DNA from: Epiperipatus broadwayi
Lineage: Eukaryota; Onychophora; Udeonychophora; Euonychophora; Peripatidae
Direction of reading: 5' to 3'
DNA: 64,000 nt
Assembly: GCA_028023455.1 (NCBI GenBank)
Contig: JAQFVV010001043.1
Location: 1 to 64,000, forward strand
The position numbers and the translations under genes were made by a program. Position 1 is the first letter of the stretch, and every line of letters starts with the position of its first letter. Below are positions 1 to 18,125 of the stretch, one piece after another. The notes under the pieces are model-generated. The model made no database searches, had not been told where the DNA came from, and saw only the letters and a program-made list of their open reading frames with translations.

Positions 1-87
<87 letters not shown>
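1..87. repeat. (AT)n microsatellite at window edge
   Basis: Uninterrupted AT dinucleotides run from the first base. The array is cut by the window edge, so its full length is unknown. Confidence 0.98.

Positions 88-5457
<5,370 letters not shown>

Positions 5458-5536
<79 letters not shown>
5458..5536. repeat. (AT)n microsatellite next to PLE-1 left arm
   Basis: About 79 bp of AT repeats. It lies some 50 bp outside the outward-facing 3' end of the left Penelope-like copy, mirroring the longer (AT)n directly against the right copy. Confidence 0.97.
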
Positions 5537-5539
<3 letters not shown>

Positions 5540-5837
5540 AATTATTAATCAATGTCTGTATTCCAATTATAATAAAATATATATAATTATTCAAAACAAT
5601 ACAATAATTAATACAGTAACAATATTTTAAACAAATATATACCAATTTAATAGAAGTACTTTCAACTATCTATGTAGTCGTTGTCAACTAGACTCAAATT
5701 GTATTAGAAAAAACCGTTACAAATGTAAACAAAAGTAATACGTCATACATCAATTTTCCCACAATTCATTAATTTTTATATTGGCTGCCTGTCTATTTAT
5801 CAACTGTTGCTTTTCACTTTTTATTAACATAGCTTCT

Positions 5838-6731
5838 TTAATTTTGCTTAACTTTATTAAAATCAAAATCAAAACCATAATTACATGTTACATTATGATC
5901 AAAAAATACTGATGGTGATACATCATCATTTCTAACATTCTCTTGTCTTGATTTTTGCACTCGTTTATATAATAACAAATGCTCCCTTGATCTTTTCTCC
6001 AATGTACATCGAGATTCCCCAATATATGCCTTTCCACAAACACATAGCCATTTATATATTGCACAACTTTGATTTAAAATACTACACCTATTTTTTGAAT
6101 TATTTATTAATCTATTTAAATTAGGAGTAGTATAAAATGCAACTCGACATATATTTTTATATATCTGTTTTATAAATTTAACCTGTTCATTACAAATAAA
6201 TGGTATTGATATCCAAGTATATTTTATTTTATCAATATCTATAGCATCTAAAATATTTCTATTATTATTAAACTTAGTAACAATATTATAAATTAATTTA
6301 TGATCATATCCAACATTTAACAAATCCATAATAAATACATTTATGTTACTTATTTTATCAGAACTATATTTACATAATTTATTATTCCTAAATAAAAATG
6401 ATTTTAAACCGGATAATTTATGTGTTATTGGCACATTTGAATACCAAGGAATATATCCTCTTTTTTCAATATCTTTTATTACCATACAATAATCTAATTT
6501 ATTTTTATTACGTGTAACTTTAATATCTAAATACTGAATTGACTTTTTTTCTTCAAAAGATTTACTCCATTTTAAACCTTCTAAACTATTTAATTCATTG
6601 AATAATGCATTTATAATATCTAAACTTCCACAAACGAAAACATCATCAACATACCTGTAATAAATTTTAATACCTTGGCAATATATATTAGTATTAAGAA
6701 TTATATCTTCATATCTTGATACCACAAAACT
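5838..6731 (-). pseudogene. PLE-1 left copy: truncated RT plus GIY-YIG fragment
   Basis: The open reading is about 295 residues from a non-ATG (GTG) codon, so the start is only a truncation point. YVDD (RT motif C) lies about 23 residues in, and the GIY-YIG core (AIYKW ... AYIGES) follows near residue 220. Upstream in frame a few more element codons (ETTGSF) are visible before the palindrome spacer. Compared with the right arm it has lost 32 bp near 5856, which shifts the frame, removes the region containing the endonuclease's expected catalytic Glu (CIERN in the right arm), and ends the protein after KQN. It cannot encode an active PLE protein. Identification is strong; the absence of function is an inference from the missing domains. 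Confidence 0.88.
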
Positions 6732-6753
6732 TCCTGTAGTTTCACAAATATGT

Positions 6754-7767
6754 AGTTTTGTGGTATCAAGATATGAAGATATAATTCTTAATACTAATAT
6801 ATATTGCCAAGGTATTAAAATTTATTACATGTATGTTGATGATGTTTTCGTTTGTGGAAGTTTGGATATTATAAATGTATTATTCAATGAATTAAATAGT
6901 TTAGAAGGTTTAAAATGGAGTAAATCTTTTGAAGAAAAAAAGTCAATTCAGTATTTAGATATTAAAGTTATACGTAATAAAAATAAATTAGATTATTGTA
7001 TGGTAATAAAAGATATTGAAAAAAGAGGATATATTCCTTGGTATTCAAATGTGCCAATAACACATAAATTATCCGGTTTAAAATCATTTTTATTTAGGAA
7101 TAATAAATTATGTAAATATAGTTCTGATAAAATAAGTAACATAAATGTATTTATTATGGATTTGTTAAATGTTGGATATGATCATAAATTAATTTATAAT
7201 ATTGTTACTAAGTTTAATAATAATAGAAATATTTTAGATGCTATAGATATTGATAAAATAAAATATACTTGGATATCAATACCATTTATTTGTAATGAAC
7301 AGGTTAAATTTATAAAACAGATATATAAAAATATATGTCGAGTTGCATTTTATACTACTCCTAATTTAAATAGATTAATAAATAATTCAAAAAATAGGTG
7401 TAGTATTTTAAATCAAAGTTGTGCAATATATAAATGGCTATGTGTTTGTGGAAAGGCATATATTGGGGAATCTCGATGTACATTGGAGAAAAGATCAAGG
7501 GAGCATTTGTTATTATATAAACGAGTGCAAAAATCAAGACAAGAGAATGTTAGAAATGATGATGTATCACCATCAGTATTTTTTGATCATAATGTAACAT
7601 GTAATTATGGTTTTGATTTTGATTTTAATAAAGTTAAAATTATGTGTATTGAAAGAAATAATAATAAACGCAAAATTAAAGAAGCTATGTTAATAAAAAG
7701 TGAAAAGCAACAGTTGATAAATAGACAGGCAGCCAATATAAAAATTAATGAATTGTGGGAAAATTGA
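6754..7767 (+). pseudogene. PLE-1 right copy: truncated RT plus complete GIY-YIG domain
   Basis: About 335 residues are open from a GTG codon. RT motif C reads YVDD, preceded by Met where the left arm has Arg. The GIY-YIG nuclease is complete by motif: AIYKW, AYIGES, the Arg in KRSREH, and the catalytic Glu in CIERN followed by KRKIKEAM. In Penelope-like elements this domain nicks the target to prime reverse transcription. The RT is missing everything N-terminal to motif C, so the copy cannot retrotranspose alone. The endonuclease half is intact in frame and could be translated only if a promoter and start codon were supplied. The 3' UTR runs about 160 bp to an (AT)n array at 7930. Confidence 0.88.
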
Positions 7768-7925
7768 TGTATGACGTATTACTTTTGTTTACATTTGTAA
7801 CGGTTTTTTCTAATACAATTTGAGTCTAGTTGACAACGACTACATAGATAGTTGAAAGTACTTCTATTAAATTGGTATATATTTGTTTAAAATATTGTTA
7901 CTGTATTAATTATTGTATTGTTTTG

Positions 7926-8026
<101 letters not shown>

Positions 8027-8253
8027 ATGACTAATATTTTAAATTAAATTGCTTTTTATACTTGCAATTTTTAAAATAAACATATATCTGTAATATATAC
8101 ATATACCAATTTAATTACAGACTTCTTGCTTGTATATATATATAGTTATTTAATATTGTTTGTGTAGGTAATCTGAGAGGGCTGATATCTAGCATAGACA
8201 TAGGTGTGAGAGTAAAATAAGTGAGACAGACAAGTGACCAAAATTGTCTGTTT

Positions 8254-8255
<2 letters not shown>

Positions 8256-8304
<49 letters not shown>
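8256..8304. repeat. (AT)n microsatellite at edge of foldback array A
   Basis: About 49 bp of AT repeats directly before the first direct unit of array A. Confidence 0.97.
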
Positions 8305-9368
<1,064 letters not shown>

Positions 9369-9699
9369 CCCACTAATAGCTCTAAATAACCTTATTTATA
9401 AATGCTACAAAATAGAGTACCTGAAACCTTTATCTATGACCGATCCTATCCCCAGATTAGTTTTGAGCTATGGCTCTCTTCAGTGATGAGCTAGGACATG
9501 AGATTCAAAATACTAACTCAAGCCAAGCATTTATCTAATTCTTAAATATTAAAAAAAAGATCTAAGTCTTCAGACACCTACATGTTTTCAAATTCAGCTC
9601 TTTAGCTAAAGAAACTATATAAGCCGAAACTAAATTCAGTGGTCCCATATATTAGTAGGCTTAATGATGTAATGTAGCCAAAGCCCTAATGACAAAATT

Positions 9700-9852
9700 A
9701 TAATATTAGTAAAAATCAGTCACATGTCACGCAGCCTGTGTAGCTTGCATTACCAATATGTAATATATAAAGAGCCTAGCAGGCTCTTTATATATATTAC
9801 ATATTGGTAATGCAAGCTATATAGGTCATGTGACTGTTTTTACTAATATTAT
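9700..9852. repeat. Hairpin palindrome, MITE-like
   Basis: The left arm from ATAATATTAGTAAAAA (9700) to the centre near 9779 is matched by its reverse complement ending at 9852, with a small internal mismatch where the left arm has extra bases near 9727-9740. The centre is GAGCCT-AGC-AGGCTC. It is non-coding and could be a foldback MITE. Confidence 0.8.
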
Positions 9853-9867
9853 ATATATATTCTGAAA

Positions 9868-10030
9868 TCCCTTTTATTTTTAATCTTGCCAACAATGATT
9901 TAAATTCTAATATTATGTAATAAATAATAATTTTAAGTCATAAATATTTATACATAATATTTAGAGATTATGTCAATGCTAAATGTAATTGAGTAACCTA
10001 TAGTGGCAGCAAGTGACAATACAATTTTAA

Positions 10031-10105
<75 letters not shown>

Positions 10106-11535
10106 CCATTTCCAAACATTTCCTCCTTCATGTATCAGGAGGATTGATTCCAATGCTTTTGTTAGAAGAGATGGATTTTTAATCAATTAGGAATTTATTT
10201 AAAAATATATATTTAAACTTCATTGACATATATCTGGCAATTGTGAAATCTCTCATTTTTAATCTGTCAATGTTGATTTAAATTTGAATATTATGTACTA
10301 AATAATAATTTACACTGCTAAATATTTAGATATGATGTATCCAATTCTTCAGACATATAAAGAAAATATATTTTAAGTTTAATAATATATTGCCATTTGC
10401 TGACATTGAAAGGCTATTCCATTATAACTGAACAGTGGCAATGAATTAATCTTAAAACATTATATATAAATATTTGGCATTTTAAATTTTTATATATATT
10501 ATTATTATATATATATATATATATATATACTAATGGAGTTAAGATCTACATTTCATATACAAAATGAAAACAAATGTTTTAGAGTGGGTTTTTTTTATAG
10601 TATTTTTTAAGTATTTTTTTTTACATATTATAAATTATTTTGATAAAATATCCTGAAAATATAATTATTTAGAAAAAATTAGTTAAGATTTTAGTAAAAA
10701 TTCTTTACTTTTACATGAACATAAATTGAAAAAGAAATTAGTGCTCGTTCCAAACTCTTTATTTGATTTTCAAATGAAAATAAGTGTTTTAGAGTATTTT
10801 TTAAATATTTTTTACATATTTTAGAAAAATAGTTAATATTTTAGTAAAAATTATTTACTTTTACATGAGCATACATTTAGAAAGAAAATCACTGACATAC
10901 TCAATATTTTCTAATAGGTTACAAATATTTTTTGAGGTTCCCTGCTATAAAATATTTTTATAATTATAAATAAAAATTTATTTTTGAAAAAACTTTTGTT
11001 GACTTTCATAACCTGACAAATAATTTATTTGCATTTTATAAATGAAACTAAAATGAATCTAATATTACAAGATGAATATATATTTTATTGCTGATTCTGT
11101 AATTGACAAATCAAAAGTTTAAAACTTTAATTCACTAAGCCAATAAAAAAAATTTTCAGTGAAGAGAATATTTTACATTATAATCATTTCAGATTGGAAC
11201 AGATTAAATTTATGCATTTTTCATTATAATAAATGGCAGATCAGATTTACACAGGTTAAAAAAGTCATGTTTCTGGATAAACCACAAGATTTCTTTCAAG
11301 TTTCTTGAAAGATATTTTTCTTTTATATTTTTTTTAGTGAAAAGGCTGCATGTTGTTTTTTAATGTATAGCTTTTAGCTAAGGTTTAGCACATGATTTAC
11401 AATTATAGAATATATTACTTTGCTTTGATTTGATATGGATGAGTACTAACTTCTTTTTACATTCTAATTAGCCAATAATATTATAATTCAGATACACTTT
11501 ACATATATCTTGGTAATGAAATAGATAATAAAGTT

Positions 11536-11541
<6 letters not shown>
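9868..11541. other. AT-rich intronic stretch
   Basis: No gene was recognised. It contains an imperfect (AT)n at 10035-10104, a short one near 10507-10529, and a loosely duplicated segment (compare 10590-10745 with 10790-10885, sharing TTTTAGTAAAAATT and TTTACTTTTACATGA). Confidence 0.5.
10035..10104. repeat. (AT)n microsatellite, imperfect
   Basis: AT repeats with a small TTTA interruption. Confidence 0.95.

Positions 11542-11600
<59 letters not shown>
11542..11600. repeat. (AT)n microsatellite
   Basis: AT repeats, about 59 bp, some 160 bp upstream of ADAMTS-like exon 1. Confidence 0.97.
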
Positions 11601-11605
<5 letters not shown>

Positions 11606-11659
11606 TTTAATTAATAAATCTCTACCTTCTACCCTCATACTTTCAACAATAACGACTTT

Positions 11660-11759
<100 letters not shown>

Positions 11760-11858
11760 GATGCATGTAATTATCTAAATTGTATAAGTGCAGAAGGTGC
11801 CATTTCTCAGGGAAATTCTCATTCAGCATATCAGGGTTCACCTTGTGGTTCTGGAATG
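11760..11858 (+). CDS. ADAMTS-like metalloprotease, exon 1 seen (cysteine-rich region)
   Basis: The exon is 99 bp, 33 codons, phase 0 at both ends, bounded by CAG before GATGCA and by ATG before the donor GTAAGA. The peptide opens with DACNYLNC and closes with [10 protein letters not shown]. This is the spacing of the ADAMTS cysteine-rich region, where an xxCxxLxC segment is followed by GxxCGxGxWC. The next exon begins in phase 0 with WCFNRKCV, completing that motif. ADAMTS proteins are secreted zinc metalloproteases that cut extracellular-matrix proteins; this region helps recognise substrate. The protease and disintegrin-like exons must lie upstream and were not found. The call rests on motif reading and phase continuity, not on a search. 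Confidence 0.8.
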
Positions 11859-12196
11859 GTAAGATAAGTAAAAAAATATTTTTATTATATTATAAGTGTT
11901 TATTTTTCAGTTTACATTAATATACACATTACTATGTAAAAGTAATATTTACAATGAATTAAAAACATTTTATTAATAAAGATTATTTCACAGAAACAGA
12001 ATTTGGATTTTTTGTCTTAATTTTATCTAAGGAAGATAATAAAGTGATACTTAATTATAATTAACTTTCTTTTCTTTGTGACATAAAGCCAATTTTTGGT
12101 AAAGAAATATTTATATAAAAAATAATCATTGATTGATAAGATTTTTTTGATTGATCCTTTTCCTATCACTTTTAATGCAAGTGGTATATATATATA

Positions 12197-12396
12197 ATTA
12201 CAATAAAAATAATAATAATATTATAAACATTCCTTAACTTTGCAGAAGTACTTTCAGTTAATTTCTTGAACTTGCCTCAACTACCATTTTAATGGAAGTT
12301 GAGGCAGGTTCAAGAAATTAAACAAAAGTACTTCTGCAAAGTTAAGGATTGTTTATAATAGTTTGTTACCATTATTATTATTATTTTTATTGTAAT
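12197..12396. repeat. Hairpin palindrome, MITE-like (~200 bp)
   Basis: The left arm from ATTACAATAAAAAT (12197) to GCCTCAACT (12282) and the right arm from AGTTGAGGC (12297) to ATTTTTATTGTAAT (12396) are reverse complements with small indels, around a 14-bp loop. It lies in the intron 100 bp scale from no gene feature and is non-coding. A MITE or foldback element is the likely source. Confidence 0.82.
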
Positions 12397-12516
12397 TACA
12401 ATTTTGTTTTTATTAACGGACATTTTATATATATATATAATCAAAATACTCAGGAATAAACTTTACAATATTCAATATATCAATATAAAAATAATAATAG
12501 CTACACAATTATATAT

Positions 12517-12945
12517 ATTTTCAAATCATTCTCCCAATCATTATATTTCAGCAATGCCCTCTGTAAATAAATATACAATCTGAATGTCAAACAACTGATT
12601 CTAAAGAATATCCATATGTCTAGCAATGTTAGATATTGGAATTCAGACTTATTCAAACAGAGAGCTTGAAATTAAGTTAGCAATGTTCTTAAATTGCTAA
12701 TAAACAACCATGTTTAATGTATGTATAGAAATTATTACTTCAACATTAGTCATTTTTAAACTTTGCTAACCTCCCAACATGATTATATAAAAAACATTCT
12801 AATGCCTAACTTTAGCTAAAACTTGAATAGAAAATATTCAAATCGTATTCCCAGTCATTACATTTCATCAATGCCCTCTGTCAGTAAATATACAAGTAAA
12901 TATACAGACTGAACTTCAATCAGCTGAATCAAAAAAATGTCCTCT
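12517..12945. repeat. Diverged direct repeat pair
   Basis: The segment at about 12517-12615 (TCAAATCATTCTCCCAATCA ... AATGCCCTCTGTAAATAAAT) recurs diverged at about 12835-12945. Parts resemble the GCCCTCTG and CACCCTCTG segments of foldback array A, so it may be a degraded relative. Confidence 0.5.
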
Positions 12946-15436
12946 TTAATCATATGCTGCATATTTAAGATAGTAAGATAATACTGCCAAAATGTTTTAT
13001 AACAAAGTGCTGAAGATATTTTGTCTAGACTATATAAAAAATTAAAAGTTTTATAAAAAAAAACAGAACTTTTATAGAAATAAACATAATTACATGAGCA
13101 AAAACATTTGATTGAATATTGAAATAAAAAAAAAAATTAGTAAAAAAGAAATGATAAAAAAAAATTAGCGAACTACATTGGCAAAAATAAAAGTAATAAA
13201 AAAGGCAAATATTACCAAAGAATATTTCGCAAGTATTAATAATTAGGAAATAATAAGAAAATTAAGCATAATTTAAAATTAAAGCAATATTAAAATCAAA
13301 AAACAATATTTAGCAAATTTTAATAATTAGGAAATGGCCCAAAACCTTAGCATAATCACTTGACTAATAAAGAAGCAAATAATTCTCAAAATGAAATATC
13401 AACACATCAGTAATTAGAAAATGATCAAAAGAATTAGTGTAAAAAAACATTGAAAACAATAGCAAAGTATTTTCATTGTAAAACAACACATGAAATATAT
13501 AATGGCAAAATAAATTACTAAACCAAGATAAAAAAAGAAACACTATCTTAATAAAAGTATTTAAACAAAAAAAATTAGAAATTATTAATATTTGACAAAA
13601 TAAATAATTATTTATGTGAAAAGTATATTAAAATTATTTTTTACAATTAAATGATCATGGTTAAAATGTACTAAACTAACCTATAAAAGAGTAAAACATA
13701 TGGTTAAGGTTGCAGAATAAAATTTGATATGCCACCAAAAATATTTTCTTAAATAGTGCTTATTTTATGGTGTATACTAATAAATAGATAAGTTAATCAT
13801 TAAAACCAATACTTTATAAATATTTTATTATGCACAAAAATTTTAAAGGACAAAAACCATGCAACCATGCAGTGGATGGAAAATTTTAAAAATAACATTT
13901 GAGAAAATAAAATATTTCAGCACAAAAAACATAATATATAGTAAACTAATAAATGAAACTCTAAAAACATATAGCATACGATTAAAAAATATATATTTTT
14001 AAAAAAATTAGCAAATATTAACAATGGATAAAAAAATCAATATTACTATTGTCTAGTATTGAAACATAAGACACACATAATAAATAAAACTAAAACTATT
14101 TTATAGAAATATATTTTATTACCTTAAAGCATGCAAATTTATGTCCCATTACTAAACACATGCAGAATAGTAAAATGGAGATAAAAAATTCAAATGAATT
14201 ATTCTTGCCATTCACAGAGATTCACTTTTGTCCTCAATGATGTCAGTTGGGAAGAGAAATACAGTTTTGGTCAAACTTCTTATTTTAAATAATAAAAATT
14301 ATTGTGGGATAATTATAATAACAATGTTTATTAATTTAACTAACTAGTCACTCTCACACTGATTCAACTATTAGAACTATATATCTATCTATCAACTTAA
14401 TAAATATCTATCAATCTATCTTTTATTTGACTCTCCATATATCTGTATTACACACACTTACTAGTGTCAAGGACTTCACCTCCTATATGTTAGGCTGTGA
14501 CACATATCAGAGAATCTCATTGTAACTTTTCTGGGAATTCAAATCTAACCAATATAGACATTAATAGCAATTGACTTTTCTTTTAGGTGGCCTTACATTC
14601 TCTGTAAATGTGCATTCTCTGCAACTTATTTAATCTACAAATAATAACTTAATTTGAATCTATTATTTATAGTATACTGACAAATAAAAAAAAAAATTCC
14701 AGATTGCTTAAATTAAGCTATTTCCCATTTTAATTAACAATTTAATTACATTGTCCATTTTTTAAATTTACATTGATTAAAAATTTCTTAATTCTTTTAT
14801 TAAATATATATTATAGGTTTAATGCGCATCATACAAGAATATAAATTATGTTACATTGAATAATATATATTTTTGTCAAAATAAGAAAAATTGAAATTAT
14901 TTCGCCCAAATAAGAGAGTTTTTGTATTGATTTAAAATAGCATGCAATACAAGCCATAAATTATGCTGTATCTAACTGCATGTCTTCAGTTATATTCTAT
15001 TCGAAGAAAAATATAAGCAAACAAAAATATAAATAAAAATAAACAAATAAAAAAACATTAAATTTTGCAAATTTTATATTCCAGCCACTCTTTTTTCAGA
15101 GTATTGTATTCCATTGTTTATATTAATTCAATTTCTTCAGTTTATGCTGAAAGCACATACCCTTTATCTTTTCTTTATTATTATTTCAAAATTTGACGAG
15201 ACATATTTTCCCCTATAAATTATTTTCTAGGAATAATGCTGCTTAATGACAGTACTATATATAAAAAGTAAAAATATTGTATTATTAAAGATACTAATTT
15301 ATTATAATTCTATAAGTCAAAATATTATTGCTAAGAAAATACAATTGCCCATACCATATTCAATAAAAAGTAAGATATTTTGCTACTTACTTTATTTAAA
15401 AATAAAAATATGACAACTTTTTTTTTTATGTGTCAA
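12946..15436. other. AT-rich intronic stretch
   Basis: No gene, exon or transposable element was recognised between exons 1 and 2 of the ADAMTS-like gene. Much of it is A-rich and repetitive in composition, with no long open frame. Confidence 0.5.
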
Positions 15437-15508
15437 AATATCGGCTGGGAAGCGAACCGGGGACAACTGCTTGTAAGGCAGCTGTGCTGACCACTCGGCC
15501 ACCAACGC
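15437..15508 (-). tRNA. tRNA-like sequence, probably a tRNA-derived SINE head or pseudogene
   Basis: On the minus strand there is a box A-like TGGCCGAGTGGTCAGCAC and a box B-like GGTTCGCTTCC. Between them a five-pair stem (GCTGC/GCAGT, one G-T wobble) closes a seven-base loop CTTACAA, giving anticodon TAC (Val-type). The acceptor stem pairs only partly and the T stem has mismatches (CCCGG against CCCAG), so a functional tRNA is unlikely. Just downstream on the same strand comes ATTTTGACACATAAAAAAAA, an A-rich end typical of retroposed tRNA-derived sequence. It would be transcribed antisense to the host gene. SINE versus lone tRNA pseudogene cannot be decided from one copy. Confidence 0.55.
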
Positions 15509-16374
15509 TTGATAGCTTTTTTAATATTATTTTTCTTGCTTAGAAAAAACATAAGTGAACACACACTCAAAAAGTATATGTAAATATGTCACTTCATTTT
15601 ATTTATTAATAATTATATTATTGTTTATTGAAATTTTTGTTATACATACATAAACGTGTGTGTGTTATACATATGAACATGTTGAAATGTACTATATCCT
15701 TGCAGTTCAATAAATAATAAATATTCTATTCTAAACAATGTTTAACATGAAATATTATATGCTACATATATTAACATGAGGAATCTTGGAACAAAATACA
15801 GAATAGTTTATAGTTCCATTGTATTTCCAAAAATATTAATTAATATTATTACTTAATCATTTTTTATTCCAAGTTTTATAATAACCACGGAAACAATAAA
15901 TATAACATTATATACAAAATACTGTATATGAGAAGAATCTAAATGTTCATTGAAAAAATATATATAAACATAAAAATCGTATAGAGGAGTATGTATGACT
16001 CACTAGTTTTGTAAAAGAAAAGTAATTGTTTTTTTCTGAACTTGATGCCATTTGCAATAAAAATATTTAAGTAGTTTTCACAAATAAAGAAGGAATATTT
16101 TATAAACATGGCAGCTAATTTCATGAATATTGCTGAATTAAATAAAGAGAAATTTATAAAAAGTTAGAGAAACGTCCATTTAAAGATAATTTTTGCAAAC
16201 TAGAATGAATGTAAAATTTATTTCTTAAATAGAATGAAGTGCCCAGAGAAGTTGGAGGAGAAATGAAGGTTACCTATATCTAAATAAATATTTGTTTCGT
16301 TTTAATATTGGTCTATTTGATTTATAAGATTAATTCAAATTTTATTTTTATGATATATAAATTATATTTGAAAT

Positions 16375-16845
<471 letters not shown>

Positions 16846-16913
16846 ATATTTTCAATTTCTATAATAATATGTGTTTATCAACTCTGTCTTATAATATATA
16901 TATATATATACAG

Positions 16914-17071
16914 TGGTGCTTTAATAGAAAGTGTGTCAATAAACCATCAGGTGTAAAAGATGTACCAAATGGAAAATGGAGTAATTTTCAACCGATCGGT
17001 TCTTGTAAATCATCATGTATTCAAGGAGCTGTAGCATTTGTCATGAGTAGACGCACTTGCCTTCATCCAAC
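16914..17071 (+). CDS. ADAMTS-like metalloprotease, exon 2 seen (cysteine-rich end and start of TSP1)
   Basis: The exon is 158 bp. The acceptor is TATATACAG before TGGTGC and the donor is GTAATA after CATCCAAC. It enters in phase 0 and leaves with two bases over (AC). It begins WCFNRKCV, completing the CGSGM motif from exon 1, then reads NGKWSNFQPIGSCKSSC and MSRRTCLHP. This is the thrombospondin type-1 repeat pattern: W, then CxxxC, then RxC, followed in exon 3 by the remaining cysteines. In ADAMTS proteins the first TSP1 follows this region and binds matrix and heparan sulphate. The TSP1 has only one of the usual tryptophans, so it is divergent. A short pyrimidine run (TCTGTCTT) sits about 20 bases before the AT-rich acceptor. 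Confidence 0.85.
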
Positions 17072-17318
17072 GTAATATAATCATTTTTTTTTATATCTAT
17101 GAATTTAATTTATACTCAGTGTGAAAAAAGTTACTTAATGTAAATATTGTCTATTCTACCTTTATATATATATAAATTTATTTATTTTTTATATATGGAA
17201 ATATTGAAACCACACTTCTGAAGAAAATTCCTTCTCATGGTTAATCAAATTATGATAAATTCAAAAAACACAATATATATATATATATATATCAAAAATG
17301 ATTGCCTTGGCAACGTAA

Positions 17319-17510
17319 TATATTAAAAATAATTCAATAAAAAATTATTTAATAAGACAACTTTTATAATAATATTATGTTTAATTAACCTCACCAACCC
17401 GTATTTCGCCCCAGTATAGGCGAAATCCGGGATGGTGAGGTTAATTAAACATAATACTATTATAAAAGTTGTCTTATTAAATAATTTTTTATTGAATTAT
17501 TTTTAATATA
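17319..17510. repeat. Long hairpin palindrome (~92-bp arms)
   Basis: The left arm 17319-17410 is the near-perfect reverse complement of 17419-17510 around an 8-bp loop. The inner arm carries CCTCACCAACCCG against CGGGATGGTGAGG. It is non-coding, a likely MITE or foldback insertion in the large intron. Confidence 0.88.
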
Positions 17511-17714
17511 TATATATATTTACAAAATGCAATAAAACAATTTCTCTGTCCTAAGATCAGAAGTCTATAAATTTACAAAAAGTCAAAATGAGGTATAAGT
17601 GACTGATGCTACTTATGGAATAATATTTAATAGATTTTAAATAATTTTTAAGCACTGTCAGCAAAGATTTATATTTTTACTTTTTTCATTTATAATGATG
17701 ATTATAACAGTAAT

Positions 17715-17738
17715 AACTACTACTACTACTACTACTAT

Positions 17739-17797
<59 letters not shown>

Positions 17798-17859
17798 TTA
17801 CTACTACTACTACTACGACTACTACTACTACTACTAATAATAATAACAACAACAACAAC
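17715..17859. repeat. (ACT)n with (AAT)n and (AAC)n
   Basis: Trinucleotide array, mainly ACT, with two ATT variants and a single CGACT. It passes into AAT and AAC units before the MITE-like element at 17860. The T-rich and V-rich open frames over it are repeat artefacts. Confidence 0.95.
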
Positions 17860-17977
17860 AGTCCATTTGCGTGTGTAGTTAGACCCTTTGAAAGCGTTTA
17901 GCAGATTTATTCATATTTATTTTTTATCAACAATTTAACAGCTTTGAGGGCAATTGCACTACACACGCAAACGGACT
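17860..17977. mobile_element. MITE-like element, 118 bp
   Basis: Terminal inverted repeats of 20 bp match at 19 positions: AGTCCATTTGCGTGTGTAGT (17860-17879) against the reverse complement of 17958-17977. Imperfect pairing continues inward (CCTTTGAAAGC against CCCTCAAAGC). No coding. No clear target-site duplication can be named because the left flank is a microsatellite. Confidence 0.75.
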
Positions 17978-18012
17978 AATATATATTCCCTCAAAGTAAA
18001 AAAATTCATTTA

Positions 18013-18066
18013 GATAATAATAATAATGATGATGATGATGATGGTAATGATGATGATGATGATGAT

Positions 18067-18121
<55 letters not shown>
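18013..18121. repeat. (AAT)n and (GAT)n compound microsatellite
   Basis: AAT, then GAT, then AAT units, directly before the 5'-truncated LINE B copy. That copy therefore has trinucleotide arrays at both ends. Confidence 0.95.
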
Positions 18122-18125
<4 letters not shown>

